From contig JAIUNI010000002.1 of NCBI GenBank assembly GCA_020161935.1, forward strand, positions 124,001 to 188,000: a stretch of DNA of 64,000 bases. Direction: 5' to 3'. Numbering within the stretch: the stretch's first letter is position 1; every line of letters begins with the position of its first letter. The notes beneath the pieces are model-generated. The model was not told the origin of the DNA, ran no database searches, and was given only the letters and a program-made list of their open reading frames with translations. Position numbers and translations under genes: made by a program. Shown here piece by piece: positions 16,888-25,894 of the stretch. The stretch is from Chloroflexota bacterium. GTDB taxonomy: Bacteria; Chloroflexota; Anaerolineae; Aggregatilineales; Phototrophicaceae.

Positions 16888-18936
16888 ATGTTCTACTGGC
16901 TCTTCACCGGGGGACGAGCACTGCTCGGTGGCTGCCTCGCCCCACTCCTTTGTTTGACACTCCTCGCTCCCGTCATTGTGAGCGCGATATTAGGCGCAGG
17001 TATCCAGCGTACCAATGAAGCGCAGGGCACATCGGGTTGGAAACGCGCTGCGAAATTCTTTGCTCACCTGATTGTCCTATTGGGCGTGTCGGCAGTCTAT
17101 CTCATGTTCGTGGGGAACATGGCGGTGCAGCCGCTGCGTGGACGGCAATCGCCCACTGGTTTTGTGCAGTTTCTCACTGGCGCGCCCTCCAATGTGGATG
17201 CCATGCGGTTGTTCCTCTTCGGCATGATACTAGTCATGCTGTGGTTTTTCGTGACGATTGGACTGCACAGCGGCATTAAAAATGGCGGCTGGCTGCGCGA
17301 ACGAGTGGATCGCCTGAGAAATCCGCAGGTCAAACGCGGGGCGCTGGGTTCGTCGCATTTCTGTACGATGCGTGAATACAAGCGCTTCCGCCGCGAAGAT
17401 GCTGAAGGTCTCTCGCTGCTGGGCGCGTTCTGGGGTGAGCAAAAACGCCGCCTCGATATGGGCATGGGGCGCTTCTCCCTTAGCGGCGAGGATGTGGCAC
17501 GCGGTATCCTGACACTGGGCGGTCCAGGTTCGGGTAAGACGCAAGGCATTATCCTGCCTGCCATTGCTGACCGGATGCTGGCCGGACACTCGCTGGTGGT
17601 CGCTGATCCACAGGGTGAAATCACCGGGCATGTGCTGAAGTATGCTGCTGTGACGCGCCATCTGGTCGTTGTGCATGACCCGACCAGCCCTATCGGCCCG
17701 CGTTATAACCTAGCAGAAGGGATCGACAACGTTTCTGATGCGCGTGCGATTGCGGATGTCCTCGTGCCTTCCGCAGCGGGTGACAACCGCTTCTGGACAG
17801 ACAGCGCGGCGGCTCTGTTGGCCGCCTGCCTGATTCGCTTCCCCAACCTTGGTGAAATCTACAACGCCATGAACGACCTTAAGGGGTTAGCAGGGAAACT
17901 CGCCTCCAAGAAAGATGATGCTGCGCTGCTGGCAAATAGTTTCATTGCCTCGGTGGGTTCGGATGGTAAAGTTGCCTCGAACGTTGTGGCGACACTGGCG
18001 ACGGCATTAACAGGTTGGGCTTCTACGGATGTGCGGGCTAACACCAGTGCCTCAGACTTCGACGCTGATCTCATCGTCGGCCAGCCAACCGTTGTTGTCC
18101 TGACCTGTCCGGGGCGGATGCGTGCCGTCTATGCTTCGTATCTGGGGGCAACCCTGCGCAAACTGATGCTCGACCTCGACACCATCGGTGAACGCAACAA
18201 AGGCCCACTACCCGTTCCCGTCGGCGTAATTCTCGATGAATTCCCCACTTTGGGCAAACTTGACAGCCTGGTAGCTGATGTGAATCTTGTCCGCAAGCGC
18301 CGCATCTCGATTATGATTGGCGCGCAGACGAAGGGGCAGTTCCACATGATTTACGGCAACGAAGGGACACAGGCATTGTTCACGGGTTTGGCGACGCAGG
18401 TGATTTATGGCGGCTGTGATGCCGACACTGCCGAGTTCTACAGCAAAGCCAGTGGCACGGCAACCACCGATGCCAACCAGGACGATCCTAACAGTCACTT
18501 GCGCCAGCGTCCGCTGCTGACGGTGGATGAAGTTGTTACCCCACAAATAGGCAACTGCACTATCTTCGCTCGTTACGTCGAGGCGGGTTTTGCGACCCAA
18601 ATTGTATTGAACGCCCGCTTGACCCGTTTTTACGAGCGCGACGACTGGAAGCGGCGGCTCAATGCAGCGAAAGATGTACAGCCTCTGCTGCTGGAACGCG
18701 GCATATCATTGGATTTGAAACCTCTTGAAGCGATTGTTCCCTCGACACCCATGATGGTCGATGAAACGACGGCTGCACCAAAGCCGACCCTCGAAATGGC
18801 GGCCTCCGCCCTCATGGCGAAAGTCGCCGCCGAAGCGCAGAAGCGGAGCGGCGGCAAAGTGCAGACCGTGAGTACGATAGAGTTGCGGAAACAGCGCCAA
18901 AAGCAGTTAATGGCTCCGAAAGCGGTGACATCATGA
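16888..18936 (+). CDS. type IV secretion coupling ATPase (VirD4/TraG family)
   Basis: A 682-residue coupling protein. Hydrophobic segments at about 10-35, 50-72 and 108-128 anchor it in the membrane. Walker A is GPGSGKT at 212-218 with the VirD4-type pattern LGGPGSGKTQG; Walker B is VILDEFPTLG with D450-E451. The MIGAQTKGQFHMIYG block matches the conserved motif 3 region. It would link the relaxase-DNA complex to a type IV secretion channel. No VirB channel genes are in the window, so the element may be mobilisable or its channel lies elsewhere. The gene overlaps the HU-like gene by four bases. Confidence 0.9.
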   Translation: MFYWLFTGGRALLGGCLAPLLCLTLLAPVIVSAILGAGIQRTNEAQGTSGWKRAAKFFAHLIVLLGVSAVYLMFVGNMAVQPLRGRQSPTGFVQFLTGAPSNVDAMRLFLFGMILVMLWFFVTIGLHSGIKNGGWLRERVDRLRNPQVKRGALGSSHFCTMREYKRFRREDAEGLSLLGAFWGEQKRRLDMGMGRFSLSGEDVARGILTLGGPGSGKTQGIILPAIADRMLAGHSLVVADPQGEITGHVLKYAAVTRHLVVVHDPTSPIGPRYNLAEGIDNVSDARAIADVLVPSAAGDNRFWTDSAAALLAACLIRFPNLGEIYNAMNDLKGLAGKLASKKDDAALLANSFIASVGSDGKVASNVVATLATALTGWASTDVRANTSASDFDADLIVGQPTVVVLTCPGRMRAVYASYLGATLRKLMLDLDTIGERNKGPLPVPVGVILDEFPTLGKLDSLVADVNLVRKRRISIMIGAQTKGQFHMIYGNEGTQALFTGLATQVIYGGCDADTAEFYSKASGTATTDANQDDPNSHLRQRPLLTVDEVVTPQIGNCTIFARYVEAGFATQIVLNARLTRFYERDDWKRRLNAAKDVQPLLLERGISLDLKPLEAIVPSTPMMVDETTAAPKPTLEMAASALMAKVAAEAQKRSGGKVQTVSTIELRKQRQKQLMAPKAVTS

Positions 18937-19214
18937 CCCTGACGAAGAACCGGATGGTGCGGGAGATTGGGCGGCGCACCCGACTGAAAAATCGTGATAT
19001 ACAGGCGATGCTCGAAACACTGATGGATGTCTGGACAGAAAGTCTTATTGCGGGGGAGCGAATCGAATTGGAGAATCTGTTCGTTCTCGAATCCCAGTGG
19101 ATTGACCGGGGAACATCTGGTGGCCTGTTGAATGGCAAACCCGCTCCCCGTTACATCCGCCGCCTGACATTGCGAACCAGCAAGCGGTTGAAACAAGCCC
19201 TCAACAACTCATAA
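18933..19214 (+). CDS. HU/IHF-like DNA-binding protein
   Basis: A 93-residue protein similar in layout to the HU-like proteins of the two backbones: helical N-terminus (RMVREIGRRTRLKNRDIQAMLETLM), a GERIELENLFVLE strand region, and a basic end (RRLTLRTSKRLKQAL). The ATGA overlap with the coupling ATPase implies co-translation. It is most likely an architectural DNA-binding protein for the relaxosome. Assignment is by pattern and length. Confidence 0.65.
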   Translation: MTLTKNRMVREIGRRTRLKNRDIQAMLETLMDVWTESLIAGERIELENLFVLESQWIDRGTSGGLLNGKPAPRYIRRLTLRTSKRLKQALNNS

Positions 19215-19259
19215 AAACAGCCTAGCGTGTACCAAGTAATCTTTGTCTATGATGTCATT

Positions 19260-19937
19260 TCAGCTTCTTGGAAACCATGCATCTAGATCATCAATATCTG
19301 GCTGTTCTGGTTCGAGATCTACCTCTTCTACACGCAAGCGCTGCCAGTCTGGGCCAACAATCCGATCCAGCGCCTCGCTGAAATGACAGCTGGCAATCTC
19401 ACGGAAGAGCACATCATGTCCCCTTTCTTTGTTATTGTAGACTGCCTCACGATCTGAACCGGGCAACGGCGCGGTTCCCGGCAGGACGACATGGGTATGC
19501 AATTGCTGCATCGTCTCGCTGCCATCTTCCATTTTTGCCTCGCGATCATGCAGGATGAAGCTGTACTCCGGTATCGTGAAGCCGCGCTCCAGATAGTAAT
19601 CCTCGACAATATGCTCCGTCAGGTCACACACCAGATCGCGCCGCTGTTCCTCCGGGACGAGTGCCATTAGGTCGGGAGCGGGCGAAATCACCCACGTCCA
19701 CGCCAGCACATGCTTACTCTGAAGGTCATCACTGTTCTTGAGGATGTCGCGCCAGTGCAGTCCCATGCCTCGATCCTGCCAGCGTTCGTAATCGCTGTTC
19801 TCGGCAAGCCGGTTCTGCACCTTGTCCCGATACTGCAAATACTTGAGCGTGGAACTCAGCCCTTTGCGGCCTGTGCCATGACCTTTGCGCTTTGAACCTT
19901 TGTAAGCGAAGTCCACGACGATGATGGCTTTACTCAA
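19260..19937 (-). CDS. second relaxase-like mobilisation protein
   Basis: A 225-residue protein distantly related to the backbone relaxases. It shares the order LKYLQYRD, W-x-DRGMG, S-KHVLAWTWVISPAPDLMALVPEEQR and LHTHVVLPGT, the last being the HUH-like metal-binding motif. It is about 110 residues shorter at the C-terminus. It begins four bases inside the upstream RHH gene. It probably nicks a different oriT from the backbone proteins. The small size might mean it lacks the helper domain, or is a minimal relaxase. Confidence 0.65.
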   Translation of the reverse strand: MSKAIIVVDFAYKGSKRKGHGTGRKGLSSTLKYLQYRDKVQNRLAENSDYERWQDRGMGLHWRDILKNSDDLQSKHVLAWTWVISPAPDLMALVPEEQRRDLVCDLTEHIVEDYYLERGFTIPEYSFILHDREAKMEDGSETMQQLHTHVVLPGTAPLPGSDREAVYNNKERGHDVLFREIASCHFSEALDRIVGPDWQRLRVEEVDLEPEQPDIDDLDAWFPRS

Positions 19938-20311
19938 TGCTTGGAAGCCTTCATCTCACGCACCGCTTTGATTTGCTCTAAGAGCGTATTTCCATCGCGC
20001 TTGGCAGCAATGATAGCATCCGCAATGCGTTCTGGACTACCGTCTGGCTCAAGAGCAGTGAGCAAGTAAATCAGAACATTTAGGTGAAATGCGAATGCCG
20101 ACTCCATCTGGTCAAGCCGATCTTGTAATGACTTCTGGAAATGTTTTCGGCTGCCAATGATGTCTTCCTGATTGTCCAGATACAGACGGATTGCCTCGCG
20201 GATAAGGTCGGCTTCGGTAGTATCACGGGGCCGTTTGCTCACTAGCAGGGCGAGACGATCACGCATCTCTTGGGTCATGGTGATGCTACGTTTGATTGCT
20301 TTGGCTGTCAT
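19934..20311 (-). CDS. ribbon-helix-helix protein paired with the second relaxase
   Basis: A 125-residue protein with an N-terminal KRSITMTQEMRDRLALL strand-helix pattern and an EADLIREAIRLYLDNQEDIIG segment very like the backbone RHH proteins (NLTPDQMRRLEEL; LRDAVNLYLAAQEDLPG). The rest is helical. It likely binds the operon's own promoter or an oriT and partners the second relaxase. It is transcribed away from the XRE-Argonaute operon, sharing the 310-base intergenic region with it. Confidence 0.65.
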   Translation of the reverse strand: MTAKAIKRSITMTQEMRDRLALLVSKRPRDTTEADLIREAIRLYLDNQEDIIGSRKHFQKSLQDRLDQMESAFAFHLNVLIYLLTALEPDGSPERIADAIIAAKRDGNTLLEQIKAVREMKASKH

Positions 20312-20586
20312 TTATGAATTCCCTCGATACTTAATCCTTTGCCCAATTATCGCAAATAGGAGCTAAACAAATGCCGCAAATTTTCAGTTTCGCATTGTCA
20401 AGACTGACAGAAGAGTGCTAGACGGGGCAATCCGAGGACTCAAAATGACTAATTAATGACCCCATCATAAAAATATTTGATGGTCAATTGAGGAATATTG
20501 GTGCATGTTAAAGGCTTCCTCTAGTTTTGCAGCATACTGGCAATGATTATTATGATGGTGGGCAAGATTGTACAAACACAAATTGC

Positions 20587-20621
20587 TTGACAAACTTTGC
20601 AATGCTTGATAATCTTAGCAC
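20587..20621 (+). promoter_or_regulatory. promoter of the Argonaute operon, apparently leaderless
   Basis: A perfect -35 box TTGACA lies at 20587-20592 and a GATAAT -10-like box at 20608-20613 (15-bp spacing; TAATCT two bases on would give 17). The ATG follows at 20622, only eight bases after the -10 box, and no ribosome-binding sequence precedes it. The transcript should therefore be leaderless or nearly so. Two GCTTGA repeats, 19 bp apart, overlap both boxes and could be the XRE protein's own operator. Confidence 0.55.
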
Positions 20622-20981
20622 ATGAATGAGAATACAAACCCTACGCTAGGTGAATTCCTACAATCGGTTCGTGAAGCTAAAAGAATCTCGCTTCGGGCGG
20701 TCGAAAAGGCAACAGGTGTGTCTAATGCCTATCTTAGTCAACTTGAAACTGGCAAGATCAAACAGCCTTCGCCAACCATCCTTCATAAGTTGAGTGAGCT
20801 TTACGAAGTCGCGTATAACGAACTGCTTGCGCTTGCTGGCTACCCTGTACCAAATGAAAATGTTGGTACATACGCTTCACCTCGCTCCTTCGACCGCTTC
20901 GGCAATATCACCAAAGAAGAAGAGCAGGAACTTGCTGATTATCTGGCATTCCTACGCGCACGCCGAGGGAGAAAAGAATAA
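20622..20981 (+). CDS. XRE-family transcriptional regulator
   Basis: A 119-residue Cro/C1-type helix-turn-helix protein. The HTH spans about residues 10-65, with the signature SLRAVEKATGVSNAYLSQLETGK. The C-terminal part (ITKEEEQELADYLAFLRARR) is a short helix that may dimerise. As first gene of the Argonaute operon it probably represses it through the repeats in the promoter. Its stop overlaps the next gene's start (TAATG), so regulator and nuclease are translationally coupled. Confidence 0.88.
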   Translation: MNENTNPTLGEFLQSVREAKRISLRAVEKATGVSNAYLSQLETGKIKQPSPTILHKLSELYEVAYNELLALAGYPVPNENVGTYASPRSFDRFGNITKEEEQELADYLAFLRARRGRKE

Positions 20982-21913
20982 TGTCAGCATGGTCATTCTC
21001 TGGCAGTCGACTCTTTCGTAAATGTCCGCGCCAGTGGTACTTAAAAACCATTATCGCGGAACCACGCTCGAAAGACCCTATTCGACGTGAAGCCTACCTG
21101 CTCTCCAAACTACAAACCATCTATAGTTGGCGTGGGAGTCTTGTTGATTGGGTCATTTTGATGAGATACATTCCAACAATCAAACGGGGGCAGCGAGTCG
21201 TGTTGGGTGACTTGCTCAAATATGCGAGAGAAATCTTCAATCGTCAGCTCGAGTTTGGACTCGCCAATCGTTTGCGGGAACCAGGAATGAAGGTAACGGA
21301 AACAGGCGATGCCTTTGCTGCTTTTTTGGACGTCGAATACGGGGATGACATAGCTAAGTCAGACATTGAGGCAGCATGGGAAGATGTCAAAATTGCGTTA
21401 ACTAATCTGGTAAGTATGAAAGACTTGCAGGCAAAGTTGGAGTCAGCGATCCAGTTGATTCCACAGCGTTCTCTGACCTTCACTCTAGATGGAATCAAGG
21501 CAACCGGACAACCAGACCTCATGGCGTTTTTCGCTGACCAACCACCTCTCATCGTTGACTGGAAGGTACACACTTATGCATCGAGCGACTATCGTTTGCA
21601 GTTGGCGCTCTATGCGCTGGCACTGACAAATTGCAGGCCACACAGTGATTTTCCCAAAGAGCAAATTTCCTACCAAGAAACTGAAATACAGCTCTTGGAA
21701 GTTCAGCTACTAACTAATGAACTGCGAAAATATCACCTTGCTTCTGAGGATTTTGACACAGTAAGCGATTACATGGCTCGATCTGCGTTAAATATGGAAA
21801 TGACTATCCAAGGTGAAGATGGTGATATAGCAATTGATGATCTACCTGTCACTTTGAATGATGAAGAGTGCCAGCGTTGCCCATTCCGTTCGATGTGTTG
21901 GTTTCGAGGTTAA
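20981..21913 (+). CDS. Cas4/RecB-like PD-(D/E)XK nuclease with four-cysteine cluster
   Basis: A 310-residue RecB-family nuclease. Catalytic residues appear as D179 in GQPDLM and D193-W-K195 in IVDWKV, followed by a Q-x3-Y motif (LQLALYALAL). One cysteine near the N-terminus (C15 in FRKCPRQWYL) and three at the C-terminus (C297, C300, C306) match the arrangement that binds a 4Fe-4S cluster in Cas4 and AddB. It would act as a DNA exonuclease, trimming ends. It overlaps the XRE gene and ends seven bases before the Argonaute gene, implying joint action, for example processing target DNA or making guides. Association of Cas4-like nucleases with prokaryotic Argonautes is known. Confidence 0.82.
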   Translation: MSAWSFSGSRLFRKCPRQWYLKTIIAEPRSKDPIRREAYLLSKLQTIYSWRGSLVDWVILMRYIPTIKRGQRVVLGDLLKYAREIFNRQLEFGLANRLREPGMKVTETGDAFAAFLDVEYGDDIAKSDIEAAWEDVKIALTNLVSMKDLQAKLESAIQLIPQRSLTFTLDGIKATGQPDLMAFFADQPPLIVDWKVHTYASSDYRLQLALYALALTNCRPHSDFPKEQISYQETEIQLLEVQLLTNELRKYHLASEDFDTVSDYMARSALNMEMTIQGEDGDIAIDDLPVTLNDEECQRCPFRSMCWFRG

Positions 21914-21919
21914 ATTGCA

Positions 21920-24289
21920 ATGAGCTTGGAAAGCAATATCTTTCGTATCACTAATGCGGCTGCACTTTCAACGAAATATCGCCTCTATCGTATTAAGGGC
22001 TTGGATAACGCACCCGACGAACACTATCAAAATCGCCAGAATATTATCAAGCGGCTCAGCTTCACACTCCAATCACCAATTACCATCATTGATCGGGAAG
22101 GAAACTATTATCTTGTTGTACAAACTGGAACAAAACAACCATCATCCTCTATGTCGCTGACGCGAACAACTGTGACTTTCGAACCATACGGGGATGAATT
22201 CACATTAGATTTCGGTGTTCGTTCGCCAGAAAATGATCGCATCTGTATCCGATTTCTTGACTTTTGGATTCAGGGTATTTTATTTGGGACACCGGATTTT
22301 TGGCTGCCATCGGCAGGCAAGCCAATATTTGGAAAGATATCGGAGCCACTGGCAGACAACCTTGTGAAATACACTGGCTTTGCCATTCGGGCGATCATTA
22401 CACCTGATAACACCCTGGGGATATGTGTTGATATAACTAGTAAAACAGTAGGACTGCACCCGCTTCCCGCACACCTTGATCGTGAAAAGTTTGCGACAAA
22501 ATGGAAAGGACAGACTTTCGTTTACCACTTTGGTCACAACTGGTACGAGATTCAAGCGGTCGGGTTGAGTGATCAGACAATAACTGAGTATCTCATACCA
22601 GATACACAAATGAACTTACTCGATTACACGGTAGAAAAATGCAGAAAGCCAATTCCTGACGAATTAGCCATTGTCCCACATGATGCCTCTACACTTCTGT
22701 ATTTGAATAACCGCAACGAAAACTTATCTGCAATTGCGCCCCTCTGTTATCCCGTCTATCGAACCAGTCATGAAAGAACAGGACAGCAGCATGGGCAAAC
22801 AATTCTACGCCCTGATAAACGGCGTGAGCGTATTCACAGATTTGTCAGGGAGAGTCTTGTCAATCTACGGTTAGGTGTTACCCCTGTTGAGTTAGAGACG
22901 AAACCCATTGAAGTAGAACCACGGATGTTTGTTGTACCGGATATTCGTTTCGGTAAAAACAAAGTTCTGTCTGTACGAGGCACGCCGAACACACAACATG
23001 TAAGTCTAGATTTGCTAGGGCAAACTCGATTAGATTTACTCAAAGATAAGTTGGCAGGTTTCTATACGTGCGACTCCTTGCAACGCCAATATTTGATACT
23101 GCCTCAATCAGTTGCAGATAGCTATGGCATTCAGCTAACTGAAGATTTGAAACGCACAATGGGGGATTTATTTCCACACGATTACAACCCTATTTTTGTA
23201 ACTTATAACGACCGAATAGCCAAAACTTTCGCCAAACAGGGAAATGCTATTCTTGAAGCTGTAAATAACCACTGCACGAAACCCGGCTATGCTGTTGTAA
23301 TGATCCATCACACTACAGATCATAAAGAAGGCGCGGAAGATCAGCTGGCTGCAATGGTCATTCGAAAACTCTATGAGCATGATCCTCAAATCTTCGCCGC
23401 TGTAATTCATTCAGATGTTGGTCGGGAATGTTATTTTCAACCAATCGGAAGTACATCCTATGGAGTGCGAGCGGAAAGAAGAGGCAAGCTCAATGGTTAT
23501 CTGCGGATGGTCGCCATCAATAAGGTTTTGCTGACTAATCAGCAATGGCCGTTTGTATTAGACACTCGATTGAATGCCGATTTGACCATTGGATTGGATG
23601 TCAAGCAGCATACTGCAGGATTGGTCATTGTGAGTAGCAATGGCGGAGATATTCAGGCACTCCCACCCAAGAAATCGCGCCAAAAGGAAAAGCTGTCGGA
23701 ACGACAAATGCAAGCCTATTTGGTAGAGGCAATTCGCCGGGCGGTCACAGATCGCAAGAAATCACCTAAGACTATCCTGCTTCAGCGTGATGGACGTGTT
23801 TTTGAATCTGAAATCAAGGGCGCTCATGCGGGAATAGCGTTGCTCAAAAAAGAAGGCATACTTTCTCAGGACGCAACCCTAACAATCATTGAAATATCTA
23901 AGTCTGCTCCTGTGCGTTTACGGTTGTTTGACGTTAGTCTTCGCAGCAGTCGACCATGGGTAGACAACCCGCAAATTGGTAACTACTGCATCATCAACAA
24001 GACTGAAGGTTATTTGTGTTCAACGGGTCGTGCATTCCGTCACAAGGGAACGGTGCGTCCGCTTCATGTCCGCCACATTGAAGGCCCTCTCCAAATTGAG
24101 CAATGCTTGGAAGACGTATTCTACCTAACCTGCTTAACTTGGACACGTCCTGAGGATTGCAGCCGAAATCCAGTAACAGTAAAGCTAAATGATCGCTTCC
24201 TAAGCGAAGAAGCGACGGACTTTGATGAAAATGCGCTCGACATTGAAGCCATCTTAGCCGAGGAAGAAGAAATGGAAGAGGTTTTATGA
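21920..24289 (+). CDS. prokaryotic Argonaute, long form with apparently active PIWI domain
   Basis: A 789-residue protein. The C-terminal PIWI domain has the catalytic tetrad: D560 in IGLDVKQ, probable glutamate finger E590 in KEKLSER, D624 in QRDGRVF and D758 in KLNDRF. The TWTRPEDCSRNPVTVKL end is typical of Argonautes. The MID-like region lies around 360-470; the N-terminal half would hold N, linker and PAZ-like domains. The intact DEDD set predicts guide-directed cleavage, probably of invading DNA. The gene lies between a Cas4-like nuclease and two unknown genes and overlaps the next by four bases. It is A+T-richer than the neighbouring transfer genes, suggesting separate acquisition. Guide type is unknown. 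Confidence 0.88.
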   Translation: MSLESNIFRITNAAALSTKYRLYRIKGLDNAPDEHYQNRQNIIKRLSFTLQSPITIIDREGNYYLVVQTGTKQPSSSMSLTRTTVTFEPYGDEFTLDFGVRSPENDRICIRFLDFWIQGILFGTPDFWLPSAGKPIFGKISEPLADNLVKYTGFAIRAIITPDNTLGICVDITSKTVGLHPLPAHLDREKFATKWKGQTFVYHFGHNWYEIQAVGLSDQTITEYLIPDTQMNLLDYTVEKCRKPIPDELAIVPHDASTLLYLNNRNENLSAIAPLCYPVYRTSHERTGQQHGQTILRPDKRRERIHRFVRESLVNLRLGVTPVELETKPIEVEPRMFVVPDIRFGKNKVLSVRGTPNTQHVSLDLLGQTRLDLLKDKLAGFYTCDSLQRQYLILPQSVADSYGIQLTEDLKRTMGDLFPHDYNPIFVTYNDRIAKTFAKQGNAILEAVNNHCTKPGYAVVMIHHTTDHKEGAEDQLAAMVIRKLYEHDPQIFAAVIHSDVGRECYFQPIGSTSYGVRAERRGKLNGYLRMVAINKVLLTNQQWPFVLDTRLNADLTIGLDVKQHTAGLVIVSSNGGDIQALPPKKSRQKEKLSERQMQAYLVEAIRRAVTDRKKSPKTILLQRDGRVFESEIKGAHAGIALLKKEGILSQDATLTIIEISKSAPVRLRLFDVSLRSSRPWVDNPQIGNYCIINKTEGYLCSTGRAFRHKGTVRPLHVRHIEGPLQIEQCLEDVFYLTCLTWTRPEDCSRNPVTVKLNDRFLSEEATDFDENALDIEAILAEEEEMEEVL

Positions 24290-24651
24290 CGAACCCAGGT
24301 CTGTACTCCGGTATTTACCAGCAGATTCGAGAAATTGCCGAACTGGTAGATGATGTATTGGTTAATTTGAAGGAAGAAAGCGAAAATGCCGAAAGCTCAT
24401 CCAGATTAAAACTTAGTGAACTTTTAGAGCAACTTGTAGTCGAACGTACTGACACACTTTCTTTACGAATGGTTGCACTGTTAGTAATTGGTGACGACAT
24501 AACCAATCGTACAAGATGGGCACGACTCTCCCACATGCTTAAATCCGACAAGATCAATAAGTCTGTCATCGATGAACTTGACAGCCTTGCTCAACTGCTT
24601 GAACAAGTTCAAACAGATGCAATGGCAAAGATGCGGGGGTGGGTTCCTTGA
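24286..24651 (+). CDS. small helical protein in the Argonaute operon
   Basis: A 121-residue protein, predicted almost wholly helical, rich in Leu, Glu and Ser, without cysteine clusters or membrane segments. I do not recognise a family. ATGA overlap with the Argonaute stop codon means it is translated by coupling to it. It could be a partner or inhibitor subunit of the Argonaute or of the following peptidase-like protein. Confidence 0.65.
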   Translation: MTNPGLYSGIYQQIREIAELVDDVLVNLKEESENAESSSRLKLSELLEQLVVERTDTLSLRMVALLVIGDDITNRTRWARLSHMLKSDKINKSVIDELDSLAQLLEQVQTDAMAKMRGWVP

Positions 24652-25802
24652 ATCAGTATCTAGAAGTTGCAATTCGCCAGCATCAAGAACGTGGACAGCG
24701 TCTTTTAGAGCGCATCCCCAAACCGCACAAACTCCCACAAGAATTTCACCCTCTTGTATTAATGAGCAAACGCGAGATCAGCTCGGTACTAGATAGCCTA
24801 GACATGCTTGTCAGCAATCCAACAATGCTTCTGGCAAAGCATCAACCTGAGCGTTTACGCCGATTTCGTCGTGCGGTTAAAGATCTGAGCCTTTTGGAAA
24901 CTACATGTGTGGCGGCATTACAACGATATAGTGACGATGATGAATTCCTATCACAAATGATCACACAGATTACCCGGGAAATAGCTTATCCATTGCTACC
25001 TCCCATGGTCACTAGTTTGTCGCAGGACTATTTTCACATTTACCCCTATTTCAATTTGCTATTCGTCCCCCTCACCGAGGGCGATTTTCTACTCCATTTG
25101 CCTGATTTGTATCATGAGTTAGGACATCCTCTAGTGACCGAACGGCATGATCCCAGTGTAAAACCATTCCAGATGCGCCTATTGGAAATGTTGGACGCAA
25201 TTTCAGACTATTTGAGACAAGAACGCCAAAAAGAAAGCAGGGGACGCGGAGGGCCAAAGCAGTTCACTAGCTATTTTCAGGTCTGGGAAAAATCATGGTT
25301 AGATTGGGCTGTGGAATTCTTCTGCGACTTATATGCAGTCTATACAGTAGGCCCAGCATTCGGATGGTCGCACTTGCATCTATACATGAAACGCGGCGAC
25401 AAGCCCTATAATGTGCCGTTGTTCGGTAGCTCAAGCCATCCAGCCGATCACGCCCGTATGCAGACCATACTTTACGGACTGCGGTTGGCTGATTTTGGTG
25501 AACAAGCTGAAAAGATTGAACATCAATGGAAGATACTATTGAATATGTCCGGTGCAATCCCTGAACCCGAGTTCCAACGGTGTTTCCCAGACGAAATCCT
25601 ACAGTTATTCGCTCAAAAAGTATATGAAGCAACGCTTGAACTCAAATGTCATATCGTAACGCCTCAGACTAACCATCCTGTTTTTTCCCTTTTGAATGAA
25701 GCTTGGGACATGTTTTGGGCACAGCCGAGTGGTTATATTGAATGGGAACGCACTGCACGACAGCGACTTCGGGAAATATGCTCAGGAAAAATCCGTGCTT
25801 GA
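24639..25802 (+). CDS. predicted HExxH zinc metallopeptidase in the Argonaute operon
   Basis: A 387-residue protein with HELGH at 159-163, the zinc-binding and catalytic motif of zincins. E226-x3-D230 (WAVEFFCDLYA), 63 residues on, fits the third ligand of gluzincins such as M13, and a later SSHPADHARM resembles the HPxxxxR of M48 peptidases. No signal peptide or membrane segment is visible, so it should be cytoplasmic. It overlaps the 121-aa gene by 13 bases; GTG at 24639 or TTG at 24648 may be the start. A peptidase in an Argonaute operon suggests target-triggered proteolysis, toxic to the cell or activating a partner. The family is not identified; activity is inferred from motifs. Confidence 0.65.
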   Translation: MGSLNQYLEVAIRQHQERGQRLLERIPKPHKLPQEFHPLVLMSKREISSVLDSLDMLVSNPTMLLAKHQPERLRRFRRAVKDLSLLETTCVAALQRYSDDDEFLSQMITQITREIAYPLLPPMVTSLSQDYFHIYPYFNLLFVPLTEGDFLLHLPDLYHELGHPLVTERHDPSVKPFQMRLLEMLDAISDYLRQERQKESRGRGGPKQFTSYFQVWEKSWLDWAVEFFCDLYAVYTVGPAFGWSHLHLYMKRGDKPYNVPLFGSSSHPADHARMQTILYGLRLADFGEQAEKIEHQWKILLNMSGAIPEPEFQRCFPDEILQLFAQKVYEATLELKCHIVTPQTNHPVFSLLNEAWDMFWAQPSGYIEWERTARQRLREICSGKIRA

Positions 25803-25894
25803 AAATTGCTTCTGAAGGCTTGTCCATTTCCCTTCAGGATGTCAGTAGCACAAAGGCTATCCGATGAGATTGATTGACTTTTTCGGACGCAACC

